Shown here: piece after piece, positions 52,104 through 60,114 of the stretch
How positions within the stretch are numbered: position 1 is the stretch's first letter
How the letters are laid out: every line of letters begins with the position of its first letter
Assembly (NCBI GenBank): GCA_900767715.1
Contig: CAAGAD010000005.1
Coordinates: 372,001 to 436,000, forward strand
Direction of reading: 5' to 3'
Length of the DNA stretch: 64,000 nucleotides
Source: Clostridia bacterium
GTDB taxonomy: Bacteria; Bacillota; Clostridia; Christensenellales; UBA1242
The notes under the pieces: model-generated
Databases searched by the model: none
Told to the model about the DNA's origin: nothing
What the model saw: only the letters and a program-made list of their open reading frames with translations
Program-made: the position numbers and the translations under genes

Positions 52104-53012
52104 ATGACATCTAGAATAAAGTCAAACGCCTTTGTGATGATATTTTGCATTTTGTTCATCTCGCTTTTCGTGGTTAAGCCAGATGTTTTTATGCAGTCAA
52201 CTCTGCGCGGGCTGACCGTCTGGCTCAACTCGGTTTTGCCGTCGCTGTTTCCGTTTTTTGTGGTATCCAAACTGCTGACTAATTCTATGCCACCTTTTAA
52301 GTCGGTGAGCGCGAATATTTTCGCCATAAGCATTGTGTCAGGCTACCCTGTCGGCGCAAAACTTTTGGCGGACAAGTGTCGCATGGGCGAAATCGATGGT
52401 GAGTATTGCACGCGGGCGCTGGCGCTATGCTCGACGAGCGGACCTTTGTTTCTGCTGGGCGCGGTGGGGATTGGAATTTTTCACAGTTACAAGGCGGGAA
52501 TTGTCTTGCTGGTGAGTCACATTCTGGGCAGTGTGGCGAATGGGCTAATTTACTACCGCAAAAGCGCGAGCAAGATGAGTCCTGCCCCGCAAAAGAGCAT
52601 TAACATTGGCGACACTATGTATGACAGTATTATCAGCATTCTTATGGTAGGCGGATTTATCGCGCTGTGCTTCGTGGTGGTGAATATGCTGGTCGAGTTC
52701 GGTGTGATTGGCGCGCTGGCGGGGGCGGTCAGCAAGGTGTTTGGGCTGAACGCGGACGTCGTGAGTGCGGTGCTGTGCGGGTTGGTGGAGATGACGCGCG
52801 GGTGCGTGGAGATTGCCGACACGGGCGTGAGTATGACCACTGCCCTAACCATTTGCTCGGCGCTGATTGGCTCGGGTGCGATGAGCGTGTTTTTGCAGAC
52901 GGTTTGTTTCCTACCACCCGCCGTCAAGCGCGGACGACTGATTGTGCAAAAGATTTCGCAAGCCGTCTTGTGTGCGATATTCTGCCTAGTGATTTGCCTA
53001 GTGGTGTATTAG
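52104..53012 (+). CDS. ylbJ: YlbJ-like sporulation integral membrane protein (Gate domain)
   Basis: 302 residues, seven or so hydrophobic helices. The family block FPFFVVSKLL followed by SIVSGYPVGAKLLADK is clear, as is a second half with MVGGFIALCFVVVNMLVEFG and SALIGSGAMSVFLQ. In Bacillus subtilis YlbJ is a mother-cell sporulation membrane protein, so its presence hints at spore formation. Divergent from the patatin gene, as ylbJ and ylbK are also neighbours in Bacillus. Predicted leaderless. Confidence 0.85.
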   Translation: MTSRIKSNAFVMIFCILFISLFVVKPDVFMQSTLRGLTVWLNSVLPSLFPFFVVSKLLTNSMPPFKSVSANIFAISIVSGYPVGAKLLADKCRMGEIDGEYCTRALALCSTSGPLFLLGAVGIGIFHSYKAGIVLLVSHILGSVANGLIYYRKSASKMSPAPQKSINIGDTMYDSIISILMVGGFIALCFVVVNMLVEFGVIGALAGAVSKVFGLNADVVSAVLCGLVEMTRGCVEIADTGVSMTTALTICSALIGSGAMSVFLQTVCFLPPAVKRGRLIVQKISQAVLCAIFCLVICLVVY

Positions 53013-53220
53013 ATGTGGCGTGGACAGATTGTTCGCTTGTTGCCCTATCCTTACGAATATATTTTCGAGTAGAAAAAAGGAACAATCGATGTTCCTTTTT
53101 TGTTTCATTATTTGGTTGTTTTCGCGTTAAAACGTAATGCGTTAGCCAACCTATGCTTAATATGAGCAATGCGACCACTGTCCACATTACAATTCTCAAT
53201 CTTTTGGTTTCGTAATCCAT
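52924..53220 (-). CDS. Possible small single-pass membrane protein
   Basis: Up to 98 residues with AAGGAA upstream; MDYETKRLRIVMWTVVALLI begins one membrane helix (about residues 10-30). The C-terminal part overlaps the ylbJ terminator and the ylbJ 3' end in antisense, so only the N-terminal half looks natural. The gene may be real but shortened or read through. Confidence 0.4.
   Translation of the reverse strand: MDYETKRLRIVMWTVVALLILSIGWLTHYVLTRKQPNNETKKEHRLFLFSTRKYIRKDRATSEQSVHATSNTPLGKSLGRISHTRRLAKSFAQSVVRA
53073..53101 (+). terminator. Terminator of ylbJ
   Basis: AAAAAAGGAACA / TGTTCCTTTTTT with a 5-nt loop, 60 nt after the stop codon. Confidence 0.88.
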
Positions 53221-53427
53221 ATTGGTCGTTCCTTCGTTTTTATTAATGTTATTCTATCTCAATGTCGACATTTTACGCAAGCGATTTCGTGCAAAATGTA
53301 GAAAAATGTTGAATACGGGTGCACTGACGAACATGTCTGCCGATTGGCAAGCATTCCGCGATATAATAGTCTGCTGATTGGCGAAAATTACACACACAAA
53401 AAAGGACTGAAAATTGTCCTTCTTGCA

Positions 53428-54126
53428 TTATTCAACAGAGAGTTTGTTGAGTTCTTTGATAATTGGGCGTGCGCGGTGGTGGCACTGGCAGAAATTGTCT
53501 ATGCCAATCATCAAGGCGTTGACGAGTTGGTCGTCACTGCGGGTAAGCGCGGTGGAAAGTGCGGTGAGCAAGGTTTTTAAATCTTTGGTGTCAAGGGCGT
53601 TAAGGCGGTAATCCTCGATGTTTTCGAGAGTTTGGTTGACATAGGTGTCCATTGCGCGCATTGAGCGGGTGCTGGAAGCCAAGTCCTTGTCGCTGTATTC
53701 GCTCTTCAAAAGGTTGTTGATAGAATCATTGAACGGCTTGATGAGCAAGTTGGCAAATGTGGTGAACTCTTCATTGCCTATCTCGTTGCCCTGGCGAATA
53801 TATTTATTGACGAAATCGTAAAAACTGATGACCTCTTCGTCAATGTAGCGCAAGATGTGGTAGATAAGTGCTATTCGTTCGCGGTCTTTGTCGGGCAGAG
53901 TGAGAGTGTTGGTTTGACCAAGTTCGTCGCCAGTCGCCTTCTTGAAGCCTTCGTTAAAGTCGTAATTGTTGACACAGCGAGCCACCAGACTGGTGAGCAC
54001 GTCGCTCTCGTTGATGGCGCGCAAAATGGCGCGAACCTTGATGTCTGCCAAGATATATTTGCCATTCAAAAAGTCGTTGCATTTATCGTTAAAATTGTTG
54101 ATTGCTTTAAAATCTTTTTCCGTCAT
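53428..54126 (-). CDS. Hypothetical helical protein
   Basis: 232 residues, almost all alpha-helical and charged (RERIALIYHILRYIDEEVIS; LKTLLTALSTALTRSDDQLV). No signal peptide or known domain. AGGCG lies 5 nt before the ATG. It is convergent with the ylbJ region and divergent from the DUF4364 gene. Confidence 0.7.
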   Translation of the reverse strand: MTEKDFKAINNFNDKCNDFLNGKYILADIKVRAILRAINESDVLTSLVARCVNNYDFNEGFKKATGDELGQTNTLTLPDKDRERIALIYHILRYIDEEVISFYDFVNKYIRQGNEIGNEEFTTFANLLIKPFNDSINNLLKSEYSDKDLASSTRSMRAMDTYVNQTLENIEDYRLNALDTKDLKTLLTALSTALTRSDDQLVNALMIGIDNFCQCHHRARPIIKELNKLSVE

Positions 54127-54277
54127 AATCGCCTAATTGCTCCTTTGTGCATATCTAACTATGGTTATATTGTAACAAATGAAAAAAAAATTTACAATTA
54201 AAATAAATGATTTTAGCAATTTTGTTGTACTTTTTCAAAATTTATGATATAATGCGCTTGCAAAAATGTGAGGTTTT

Positions 54278-54814
54278 ATGGATTTTGCCAATGATTCTAC
54301 CACCAATAAATTAATCCTGCTCTACGTTTTGGACAAAATGGAGATTCCGCTCACCGAGAACTCTATTTTGGAGATTTGTTGCAGTTACAACAACTGGATT
54401 AACTATATGGACTTGAAGGACATATTGTATCAGTTGCTGGAAAGCAAGTTGGTCTATCGCCCAAACACGCAAAACAACGAAGAGCGCTACAACATCACCT
54501 ACAACGGCAGAACTTGTTTGTCACAGTTCTATACACGCATTCCTGCCAGTATGCGCGACGCCATTAGCGAGTTCGCCAAAAACAAGAAAATGCACTATAA
54601 ACGTACGCAAGAATATGTTGGCAAATATTTCAAAAACATTGACGGGTCATACAATGTGAATTTGCGCATTGTTGAGCCACACACCACCGACAGTTATTTC
54701 GACTTGGAATTCAAAGTGCCTACACGTGCCAGCGCTATCAATGTATGCAAAAAATGGCGCGAAACAGCGGCTAGTGTGTATGAACAAATTTATTCAAAAC
54801 TTATTGAAAACTAG
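54278..54814 (+). CDS. DUF4364-family winged-helix regulator
   Basis: 178 residues. The N-terminal winged helix-turn-helix with NKLILLYVLDKMEIPLTENS is the DUF4364 pattern common in Clostridia; the C-terminal half is a beta-rich ligand-type domain. TTGTAC-17-TATAAT lies upstream (TATAAT near 54248) and GAGG before the ATG. The next gene follows after 8 nt. Probably a transcription factor; targets unknown. Confidence 0.85.
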   Translation: MDFANDSTTNKLILLYVLDKMEIPLTENSILEICCSYNNWINYMDLKDILYQLLESKLVYRPNTQNNEERYNITYNGRTCLSQFYTRIPASMRDAISEFAKNKKMHYKRTQEYVGKYFKNIDGSYNVNLRIVEPHTTDSYFDLEFKVPTRASAINVCKKWRETAASVYEQIYSKLIEN

Positions 54815-54822
54815 GAGTTATT

Positions 54823-55347
54823 ATGAAAATTGCTATCGTTGCTGACGTAATGAGCGAAAGTTTGAAAAACAATGTAAAAGTTTTTAGAGATAACAAGCAC
54901 CTTGTCAACATCTACTCTACCGACGTTGAGAATGCGCAAGGCGTTATCAAGGCGGAAATTGGACACAAGTTGTTCAACAGGAGCGTCACCTTCGCCAAGG
55001 CGGACAAGTTGGCAATCTCCAAGACTTTGGACGGCGCGGACGTGGTGCTGGTGACCACTGCCAACCCGGCGCAAAAGTTGGCTCAACGCATTGCCAAGAA
55101 AAAGGCTATTCCTTGTGCCGTTATTAGCCACAACAACGCGAATGCTTTTGAACTGCACTTCTACTCCAAGTGCGATGACTGCCTAGTAGATGAAACGGAC
55201 GCCAAGAGTATGGAAAGAGTCTTCCGCGACCTTGCCACCAAGAACAAACTCGCCCGCCAAACACATGCACAAAACGTACGCAAAGTGCGTTTGCAAAAAG
55301 ACATCAAGGCTCGTAAGAAACAAAAAATGCACAGAAAACACAAATAA
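54823..55347 (+). CDS. Hypothetical Rossmann-like protein with basic tail
   Basis: 174 residues. It starts MKIAIVADVMSESLKNNVKV, resembling the N-terminal half of a glycosyltransferase fold, contains GADVVLVTTANPAQKLAQRI, and ends in a strongly basic tail (KARKKQKMHRKHK). No complete catalytic domain. AGGAG precedes the ATG. Operon with the DUF4364 gene. Confidence 0.7.
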   Translation: MKIAIVADVMSESLKNNVKVFRDNKHLVNIYSTDVENAQGVIKAEIGHKLFNRSVTFAKADKLAISKTLDGADVVLVTTANPAQKLAQRIAKKKAIPCAVISHNNANAFELHFYSKCDDCLVDETDAKSMERVFRDLATKNKLARQTHAQNVRKVRLQKDIKARKKQKMHRKHK

Positions 55348-55372
55348 CTAGCAGTTTGGCTAGTTATTTTTT
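55344..55372 (+). terminator. Terminator of the DUF4364 operon
   Basis: ATAACTAGC / GCTAGTTAT stem then T-run. Confidence 0.88.
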
Positions 55373-55800
55373 TACCTATTGAATGTGGGTTCGATTGGTT
55401 CGGTGGTGTGGCGGTTGCCCCGTCGCCTACACGTGAGCGAGCCATTAGGCGACATTTTGAACTCTGTGCCGTACATTCCTTTGAGCGTGCCGAGTGAATA
55501 TTCATCATTGTCTTCCATATCTCTGTCAATGGAAAACTCGACGTCAACGCGCGTCGGCGAAAAATAGGCTTCCATATACGAGAACGGCGAGTAAAAACTT
55601 ATGGCAAAATTTTTTGCATTCTTGTTGTTGATAATCTCGTAACCGATTTCGTCTTCTTTGGTATCGACGAACATATACTCTGCCCCACCCTTCATCATCA
55701 ATTTGCACGACAACGGTATGGTCTGCAAAATGCCTTTTAGTATCTCAAAATCTTTTGGATAGCGCGTTTTTATCGCTCGCATAATCTTATCACTATACAT
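55372..55800 (-). CDS. Hypothetical protein
   Basis: 142 residues, acidic, mixed alpha/beta (GGAEYMFVDTKEDEIGYEII). The C-terminal 40 residues contain CRRRGNRHTTEPIEPTFNR. No ribosome site is evident. No family recognised. Confidence 0.6.
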   Translation of the reverse strand: MYSDKIMRAIKTRYPKDFEILKGILQTIPLSCKLMMKGGAEYMFVDTKEDEIGYEIINNKNAKNFAISFYSPFSYMEAYFSPTRVDVEFSIDRDMEDNDEYSLGTLKGMYGTEFKMSPNGSLTCRRRGNRHTTEPIEPTFNR

Positions 55801-55970
55801 AATTTAACATATGCGAATGCGTGCAAAAAGATGTGCTGAAGAAGCACATATTAACTAATATTAGATTTTTGTAATAAATTGCGTTTTAAGATTGTACAAA
55901 AAAACCTTTCCAGTGCGCGAGTGCCATTTATTTTTTGTTAGTTTTTTAGTAGCAATAGTCACCATTCCAC

Positions 55971-55999
55971 TTGACAAAACATTATTATCAACATATAAT
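55971..55999 (+). promoter_or_regulatory. Promoter of tRNA-Gln(CTG)
   Basis: TTGACA 55971-55976, 17-nt spacer, TATAAT 55994-55999. The rest of 55801-55970 shows only a small TGTGCT/AGCACA hairpin. Confidence 0.9.
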
Positions 56000-56010
56000 A
56001 GTTGGCATAT

Positions 56011-56085
56011 TGGGGTATCGCCAAGTGGTAAGGCTACGGTCTCTGAATCCGTCATCCGCTGGTTCGAATCCAGCTACCCCAGCCA
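56011..56085 (+). tRNA. tRNA-Gln(CTG), integration target
   Basis: 75 nt with CCA. Acceptor TGGGGTA/TACCCCA, anticodon loop CTCTGAA (with a T-T mismatch at the top of the anticodon stem), T-arm GGTTCGAATCC. The element's integrase gene starts its 3' end 103 nt further on, the usual attL arrangement. Confidence 0.93.
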
Positions 56086-56187
56086 TATAGTGTTTTAAAA
56101 ACGACTATTACCACAATATATAGACCGAAAAAGTCTATATATTTTTTTTGTTTAAAAAAAGTGTACAGAAAGTGTACAGTTTTGTCA

Positions 56188-57189
56188 CTAAAATTTGGTT
56201 TCGAAGAGAGTAATACTCTCTTTTTCGCTTTCGACACTAGCATGTGTGTAAACTGACTTTGTGATCGTGCTTCCAATCTCATGTCCGACCCATTTTTGAA
56301 TGATATGTTCAGCTATTCCTCTTTCTGAACATCTGGTTATAAATGTGTGTCTGAGTTCGTGTTCACTAAAGTCATTGAGGTTTGCTAGTTTAAGAATTCG
56401 TTTGAATAACTTTCTCTTGGCATTGTTTTTATAGTTGAATATTCTACCCATAGATTTAAATGGAATAATCAACTCTTCCACTTGTTTAAATAGTGGGATT
56501 ATTCTGTTACTTGACTTGTTTTTGGTTAATGTATCACTTTCGTCACGAGTGATGCTTTTGTTTATTGTAATTGTTTTGTCTTTAAAATTAATATCTTCCC
56601 ATTCGAGTGCCAGCCCTTCACCTGGACGTAAGCCTTCGAGCAGTTGTATGACAAATATGACTCCTTCGTTTTGTATTGCCGTTTGTATAAACAGTTTTTC
56701 TTCTGCTCGACTTAATGCTTGTTTTTCACCAGCCTTGTATTTTGGTGCTACCAGATTGATAGATATATCTTTAGGTATGACCTCGTTCTTGTATGCCTTA
56801 TCGATTATGTTCTTTAAATATTGGTACATACGCTTTTTCATTCTTGGCGTATCGAATGAATTGATGAACTCTTGTATCTCAAGCGTGGTTACTTGCGTAA
56901 TATCCTTTTTGAATAAAGGCGTCTTAAAATATTTTTTTCTAGCTTGTATAAACATTTGCTTAGTAGATTCTCGATTGTTTTGCTGGTATAAATCAAACCA
57001 TTTGTCTATCCAGTCGTTAAGCGTAATTCTATACTCGATTTGTTTAGGTTGCAGTGAAGATTTTAATTTTAAATATACTTCTTTTTGCGTTTTTCCTGAA
57101 ATTCGATATACTTTTTTGTCTATTTTCCAACGTGCGTACCAAGAGTTGCTGTCTTTACGTTGGACTACTTTAACCCCTTTATATTGCAT
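56188..57189 (-). CDS. int: Tyrosine recombinase / integrase
   Basis: 333 residues from the ATG at 57189, which has AGGGGA 7 nt upstream; the frame opens 17 codons earlier. N-terminal AP2-type arm-binding region (YKGVKVVQRKDSNSWYARW), SAM-like core-binding domain (about 60-150), and C-terminal catalytic domain with LLEGLRPGEGLALEW (Arg), HELRHTF (His-Arg), KWVGHEIGS (His) and VYTH (nucleophile Tyr). Integrates at the adjacent tRNA-Gln. Confidence 0.96.
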   Translation of the reverse strand: MQYKGVKVVQRKDSNSWYARWKIDKKVYRISGKTQKEVYLKLKSSLQPKQIEYRITLNDWIDKWFDLYQQNNRESTKQMFIQARKKYFKTPLFKKDITQVTTLEIQEFINSFDTPRMKKRMYQYLKNIIDKAYKNEVIPKDISINLVAPKYKAGEKQALSRAEEKLFIQTAIQNEGVIFVIQLLEGLRPGEGLALEWEDINFKDKTITINKSITRDESDTLTKNKSSNRIIPLFKQVEELIIPFKSMGRIFNYKNNAKRKLFKRILKLANLNDFSEHELRHTFITRCSERGIAEHIIQKWVGHEIGSTITKSVYTHASVESEKESITLFETKF

Positions 57190-57354
57190 AGTGTCGTCCC
57201 CTTTTGGTTTGGCACTAGCGTCGCTGTACCCCTGCAACATAGATATTAATCCGTCGTTACAGAGTTGGGTTTTCTGAATTTCTTTTAGAGCCTTGTTTAT
57301 TATATTACCTTGTTCCTGGCATATTTTTTAAAAGAGAGTCGCAAAAGTCCTGTG

Positions 57355-57681
57355 TCATCTTTCCTTACTCTCCTGGCCAGCAATAAGCCCCTTAATATAT
57401 GCCGTGGCTTTGAATAGGTTGATTTCCGATAGTTTTTTTAACTCGTTCACGGTTTCTCGCTGTTCCGGCGTTAAATATCCAATTTCGTCACGCCATATAC
57501 GTCCAACGAGGTAGTCTAGCGACACGTGATAGTAATCTGCGAGTTTGATTAGCTTGTCAATATTAGGCTCTGTTCTTCCAGATTCATAACCTAGATAAGA
57601 TACAGTGTTTATTCCTAAGTATTCTGCTAGGTCTTTTTGTGTCTTTTTTTGTTGCTTTCGTAGTTCTTTAATATTTGTCAT
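57355..57681 (-). CDS. XRE-family repressor
   Basis: 108 residues. The N-terminal Cro/CI helix-turn-helix is KTQKDLAEYLGINTVSYLGY followed by ESGRTEPNIDKLIKLADYY; the C-terminal tail is helical. AGGAG precedes the ATG. TTGTTA-16-TATAAT lies upstream on the minus strand. It faces an operator-rich divergent region and probably controls the element's lytic or excision genes. Confidence 0.93.
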   Translation of the reverse strand: MTNIKELRKQQKKTQKDLAEYLGINTVSYLGYESGRTEPNIDKLIKLADYYHVSLDYLVGRIWRDEIGYLTPEQRETVNELKKLSEINLFKATAYIKGLIAGQESKER

Positions 57682-57757
57682 ACTGGTCTCCTTTTGTTTG
57701 TTTTATTATATACACAATCGAAAATTTAACAATATTTTAATAAATTTTTAAAAAATA

Positions 57758-57870
57758 TTAGCAAAATGCTAATTTTTAGTTGACATAAATTAGTTTTTTG
57801 TTATATATTCAAAACGAAAAGTTAACAAAATGCTATGTTAACTACAACAGAAGGGAGAATTGAGATGTAA
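57758..57870 (+). promoter_or_regulatory. Operator-promoter region and start-stop mini-ORF
   Basis: Inverted repeat TTAGC-AAAAT-GCTAA at 57758-57772 and GTTAAC-10 nt-GTTAAC at 57821-57842; both contain CAAAATGCTA. Between them lies a plus-strand promoter, TTGACA 57780-57785 with TATATT 57804-57809. AAGGGAG (57851-57857) is followed by ATG-TAA (57865-57870), a start directly followed by a stop. Confidence 0.7.
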
Positions 57871-57912
57871 ACTTTCAATAAAAAAATACCGCATAGAGCG
57901 GTACTAAAAACT
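57870..57912 (-). terminator. Terminator of the 57912 gene
   Basis: TACCGC / GCGGTA stem with T7 on the minus strand. Confidence 0.8.
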
Positions 57913-58211
57913 TATTTATGGTTTTTAAAATTGTCACTTATGTTAGTTTTGTTGTTGCTTGCAATAGTTTTAGTAGATTGTTTTTGAAAACTAACTGACT
58001 TGTTGGACTTATCAACATTGTATGTATTGTGGTTACGACTGAGAATTTTATCTATTCCGTCGATTTTGCTTTGGCAGCCGCTGGCTTTGTCTAAAAATTT
58101 GCCTTTCTTGGTTTCTTTATGAAGACGCATATATCTAGATTTATCTTCTGCTGCTTTAACTCGCTGAGTCAATAAGTCATCTTTCTTTTTAAAAAGATTT
58201 AGAATGCCCAC
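57912..58211 (-). CDS. Hypothetical Ser/Asn/Lys-rich protein
   Basis: 99 residues with a GTG start and AAGGAGGG upstream. N-terminal amphipathic MGILNLFKKKDDLLTQRVKA, C-terminal half polar and likely disordered (VDKSNKSVSFQKQSTKTIAS). It lies between the operator region and the rightward operon, transcribed leftward. Unknown function. Confidence 0.6.
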   Translation of the reverse strand: MGILNLFKKKDDLLTQRVKAAEDKSRYMRLHKETKKGKFLDKASGCQSKIDGIDKILSRNHNTYNVDKSNKSVSFQKQSTKTIASNNKTNISDNFKNHK

Positions 58212-58358
58212 GAAACTAGCCCTCCTTTTGTAAAATTTGAATATAAAAAACGAAAAGAAGAAAAAGGTGTGTTTTTATATATTCATAAAACAAATTGTAG
58301 CAAAAAATGACAATTTTGACAAACAAATATACAACAAAAATAAAAGGAAAGAGAGATT

Positions 58359-58568
58359 ATGAACGAAAAAGAAAGGTATATTGTACAAAAAGTTTTGTGC
58401 GATAGTTTATTCCCAGACATATTGAGCCGAATTAAAGACACGGAAGGCAAATTTTCAGTTTTAGTTGAAGATTATGAGTCTGGTCAATACATCGCAAAGC
58501 AGTTAAATCAGCAGGACAAACGCATTAAAAAACTAGAAGGCAAACTTGCTAGTCTTATGGAGGAGTAA
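58359..58568 (+). CDS. Hypothetical small protein
   Basis: 69 residues, helical, C-terminal coiled coil (QLNQQDKRIKKLEGKLASLM). AGGAAAGAGA precedes the ATG. First gene of a tightly packed rightward operon; the next gene starts 1 nt after its stop. Confidence 0.7.
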   Translation: MNEKERYIVQKVLCDSLFPDILSRIKDTEGKFSVLVEDYESGQYIAKQLNQQDKRIKKLEGKLASLMEE

Positions 58569-58569
58569 T

Positions 58570-59130
58570 ATGAGTGCAGGAAAAAAATTTATGGTTCACT
58601 GGACTAATACCGGTTTTGCAGATGAAGAATTAAGGTCTAAAATTGACGAGCTTGTGCTGTCAAATAAAATACAGTTTGCTGTTTATCAGCGTCGAGCTGC
58701 AGATTGCGTTGTTGGTCTAATAATAACAAGTAATTGTTATCGTTTGGATAACTTTGATGAACATAAATACCCTCATTTTAATGAGCTTGGTCTTAATGAG
58801 TCTTATGTAGATTTTATGCGTTCTAATGTAGATATTGCATACAAGTACGTGACAGATCCTGAGCAAAGGTATTCCGAGCCATACGAGGTTGGAATTATGC
58901 CCAATGAATGTAAGTCAGATCTAGCTTCTCAACGTGAAGCTTTTAAAAAGATTCGCATTCGTCGAAATACGAATAACGTTAAAAAAGATATATCTAGTTA
59001 TTTAAAGTGGTGCAAAATATCCGGTTTAAAAGCTGAAGATGAAAGATCGTTAAACTTGTATATCGAGTTAACAACACTAATTATGGAGCAAATAGATGAT
59101 CCGTTACAAAATACGAACGTCGCAGAATGA
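58570..59130 (+). CDS. Degenerate Rep-like (HUH/CRESS-type) protein candidate
   Basis: 186 residues from the ATG with GGAGGAG upstream. The N-terminal FMVHWTNTG resembles motif I of rolling-circle Rep endonucleases; the block AYKYVTDPEQRYSEPYEVG resembles the motif III region. The HUH motif II (H-x-Q-G-Y) is replaced by ADCVVGLI, and the lysine next to the catalytic Tyr is not present. No helicase domain. If the match is right, it is catalytically dead and may be a DNA-binding regulator. Confidence 0.45.
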   Translation: MSAGKKFMVHWTNTGFADEELRSKIDELVLSNKIQFAVYQRRAADCVVGLIITSNCYRLDNFDEHKYPHFNELGLNESYVDFMRSNVDIAYKYVTDPEQRYSEPYEVGIMPNECKSDLASQREAFKKIRIRRNTNNVKKDISSYLKWCKISGLKAEDERSLNLYIELTTLIMEQIDDPLQNTNVAE

Positions 59131-59269
59131 GTATCTGTTTGAAGATATGGCGTCTGCAATGAATAAATTAAACGAGTTGCTTAGTCAAGGCTACGGCTGT
59201 CAGCTGTTTTACAAAGGCCTGGACGGTTGTTGGAAATATTATCATATCCAGGAGGCGAACGATGAGTAA
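59096..59269 (+). CDS. Hypothetical 57-residue protein
   Basis: GGAG precedes the ATG, which overlaps the end of the Rep-like gene. Sequence MIRYKIRTSQNEYLFEDMAS is followed by a DGCWKYYHIQ motif, similar in type to DUF-like phage small proteins. Stop overlaps the next start. Confidence 0.7.
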   Translation: MIRYKIRTSQNEYLFEDMASAMNKLNELLSQGYGCQLFYKGLDGCWKYYHIQEANDE

Positions 59270-59432
59270 GTATCTTATCTGTTGTGGGAAATATCGAAAA
59301 TTCTATTCGACAGCAGCTGAAGCTTGTGAACAAGCTAGAAAACTGTCCAATACGCTAGGCGCGTGTCGAGTTCTGGAAAAGTTGCCGGACGGCAAGTATA
59401 AACATTTATGTCAGTATTATTCAAAAGGATAA
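59262..59432 (+). CDS. Hypothetical 56-residue Cys-containing protein
   Basis: AGGAGG precedes the ATG. MSKYLICCGKYRKFYSTAAE start, with DGKYKHLCQYY near the end. Four cysteines. Unknown. Confidence 0.7.
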   Translation: MSKYLICCGKYRKFYSTAAEACEQARKLSNTLGACRVLEKLPDGKYKHLCQYYSKG

Positions 59433-59435
59433 TCA

Positions 59436-59552
59436 ATGAAACGAAAGATAATTGACTGTAATAAACGTAAACACGATCACGCATGCAAAAAGAACGCCGA
59501 CAAAGACGGCTATTGCAAGCGTTGTGGTGCATACGTTGGTGAAACAGATTAA
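59436..59552 (+). CDS. 38-residue putative zinc-ribbon peptide
   Basis: MKRKIIDCNKRKHDHACKKN, then GYCKRCGAYVG; C17/H13/H15 with C27-x-x-C30 could bind one zinc ion. Weak ribosome site. End of the first small-gene run of the element. Confidence 0.55.
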   Translation: MKRKIIDCNKRKHDHACKKNADKDGYCKRCGAYVGETD

Positions 59553-59733
59553 TAACGAGACCAAGTAGTTAGACGAGAAATTTCTCCTTATTTAAAACTT
59601 TTTCGTTAGGGGTTATGTCTATAAACTGTTCCCCATTTCGTTTATTTTTTCCTTTTGTATGGGCGCAATGACTGTCTGTTCGCCCCAGTATAACAGTAAC
59701 AGTCACCACTTTGGGGCTTAAAAGGAGTAATGT
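59553..59733 (+). promoter_or_regulatory. Structured leader of the membrane-protein operon
   Basis: CGCCCC at 59681-59686 can pair either with GGGCG at 59661-59665 or with GGGGC at 59713-59717, just before AAAGGAG and the ATG at 59734. TGACTG/CAGTCA (59669-59674, 59698-59704) supports an alternative stem. No gene here. Confidence 0.5.
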
Positions 59734-59916
59734 ATGAAAGTATTTTGGACTGTGATCTGTGTACTATTGCTTATTGTACTTGCATTCTGCATTGTAACAT
59801 TGATTCTATCTTCAATCCATGACGTTTCATTTGTAAACGAGATTAAGTCCTGGCTTCCCACAGAGACTACGAAAGAAGCTACAAACACTGCATTGTCAAT
59901 TATGTTTAGAAAATAG
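59734..59916 (+). CDS. Small membrane protein
   Basis: 60 residues with one membrane helix (residues 4-27) and a 30-residue outside tail. AAAGGAG precedes the ATG. First of a set of five membrane-anchored proteins. Confidence 0.7.
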   Translation: MKVFWTVICVLLLIVLAFCIVTLILSSIHDVSFVNEIKSWLPTETTKEATNTALSIMFRK

Positions 59917-59925
59917 GAGTAAAGA

Positions 59926-60114
59926 ATGAAAGCATTAAAAATAATTTTGCTAATTCTAATAATCTTAGCAATTGCAGTGCTGACAGGCACGTGGATTCTC
60001 GAGGTTATGTCTTGGGTATTCGCAATGATTGGCAAGTTGTTTGCTCTCATTTCTAAAGGTATGACGTGGCTTGCTGGAGTAATGGACTTTTTCCATATAG
60101 GAGGAATTGTATGA
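59926..60114 (+). CDS. Small membrane protein
   Basis: 62 residues, two hydrophobic stretches (residues 4-24 and 27-52). AGGAG precedes the ATG. Its stop overlaps the next start (60111-60114). Confidence 0.7.
   Translation: MKALKIILLILIILAIAVLTGTWILEVMSWVFAMIGKLFALISKGMTWLAGVMDFFHIGGIV

Noticed and set aside
52070..52333. Minus-strand ORF opposite the ylbJ start
   Set aside because: Antisense to a conserved membrane protein with no ribosome site.
53344..53580. Plus-strand 78-codon frame
   Set aside because: Antisense to the 53428-54126 gene, which has the better composition and ribosome site.
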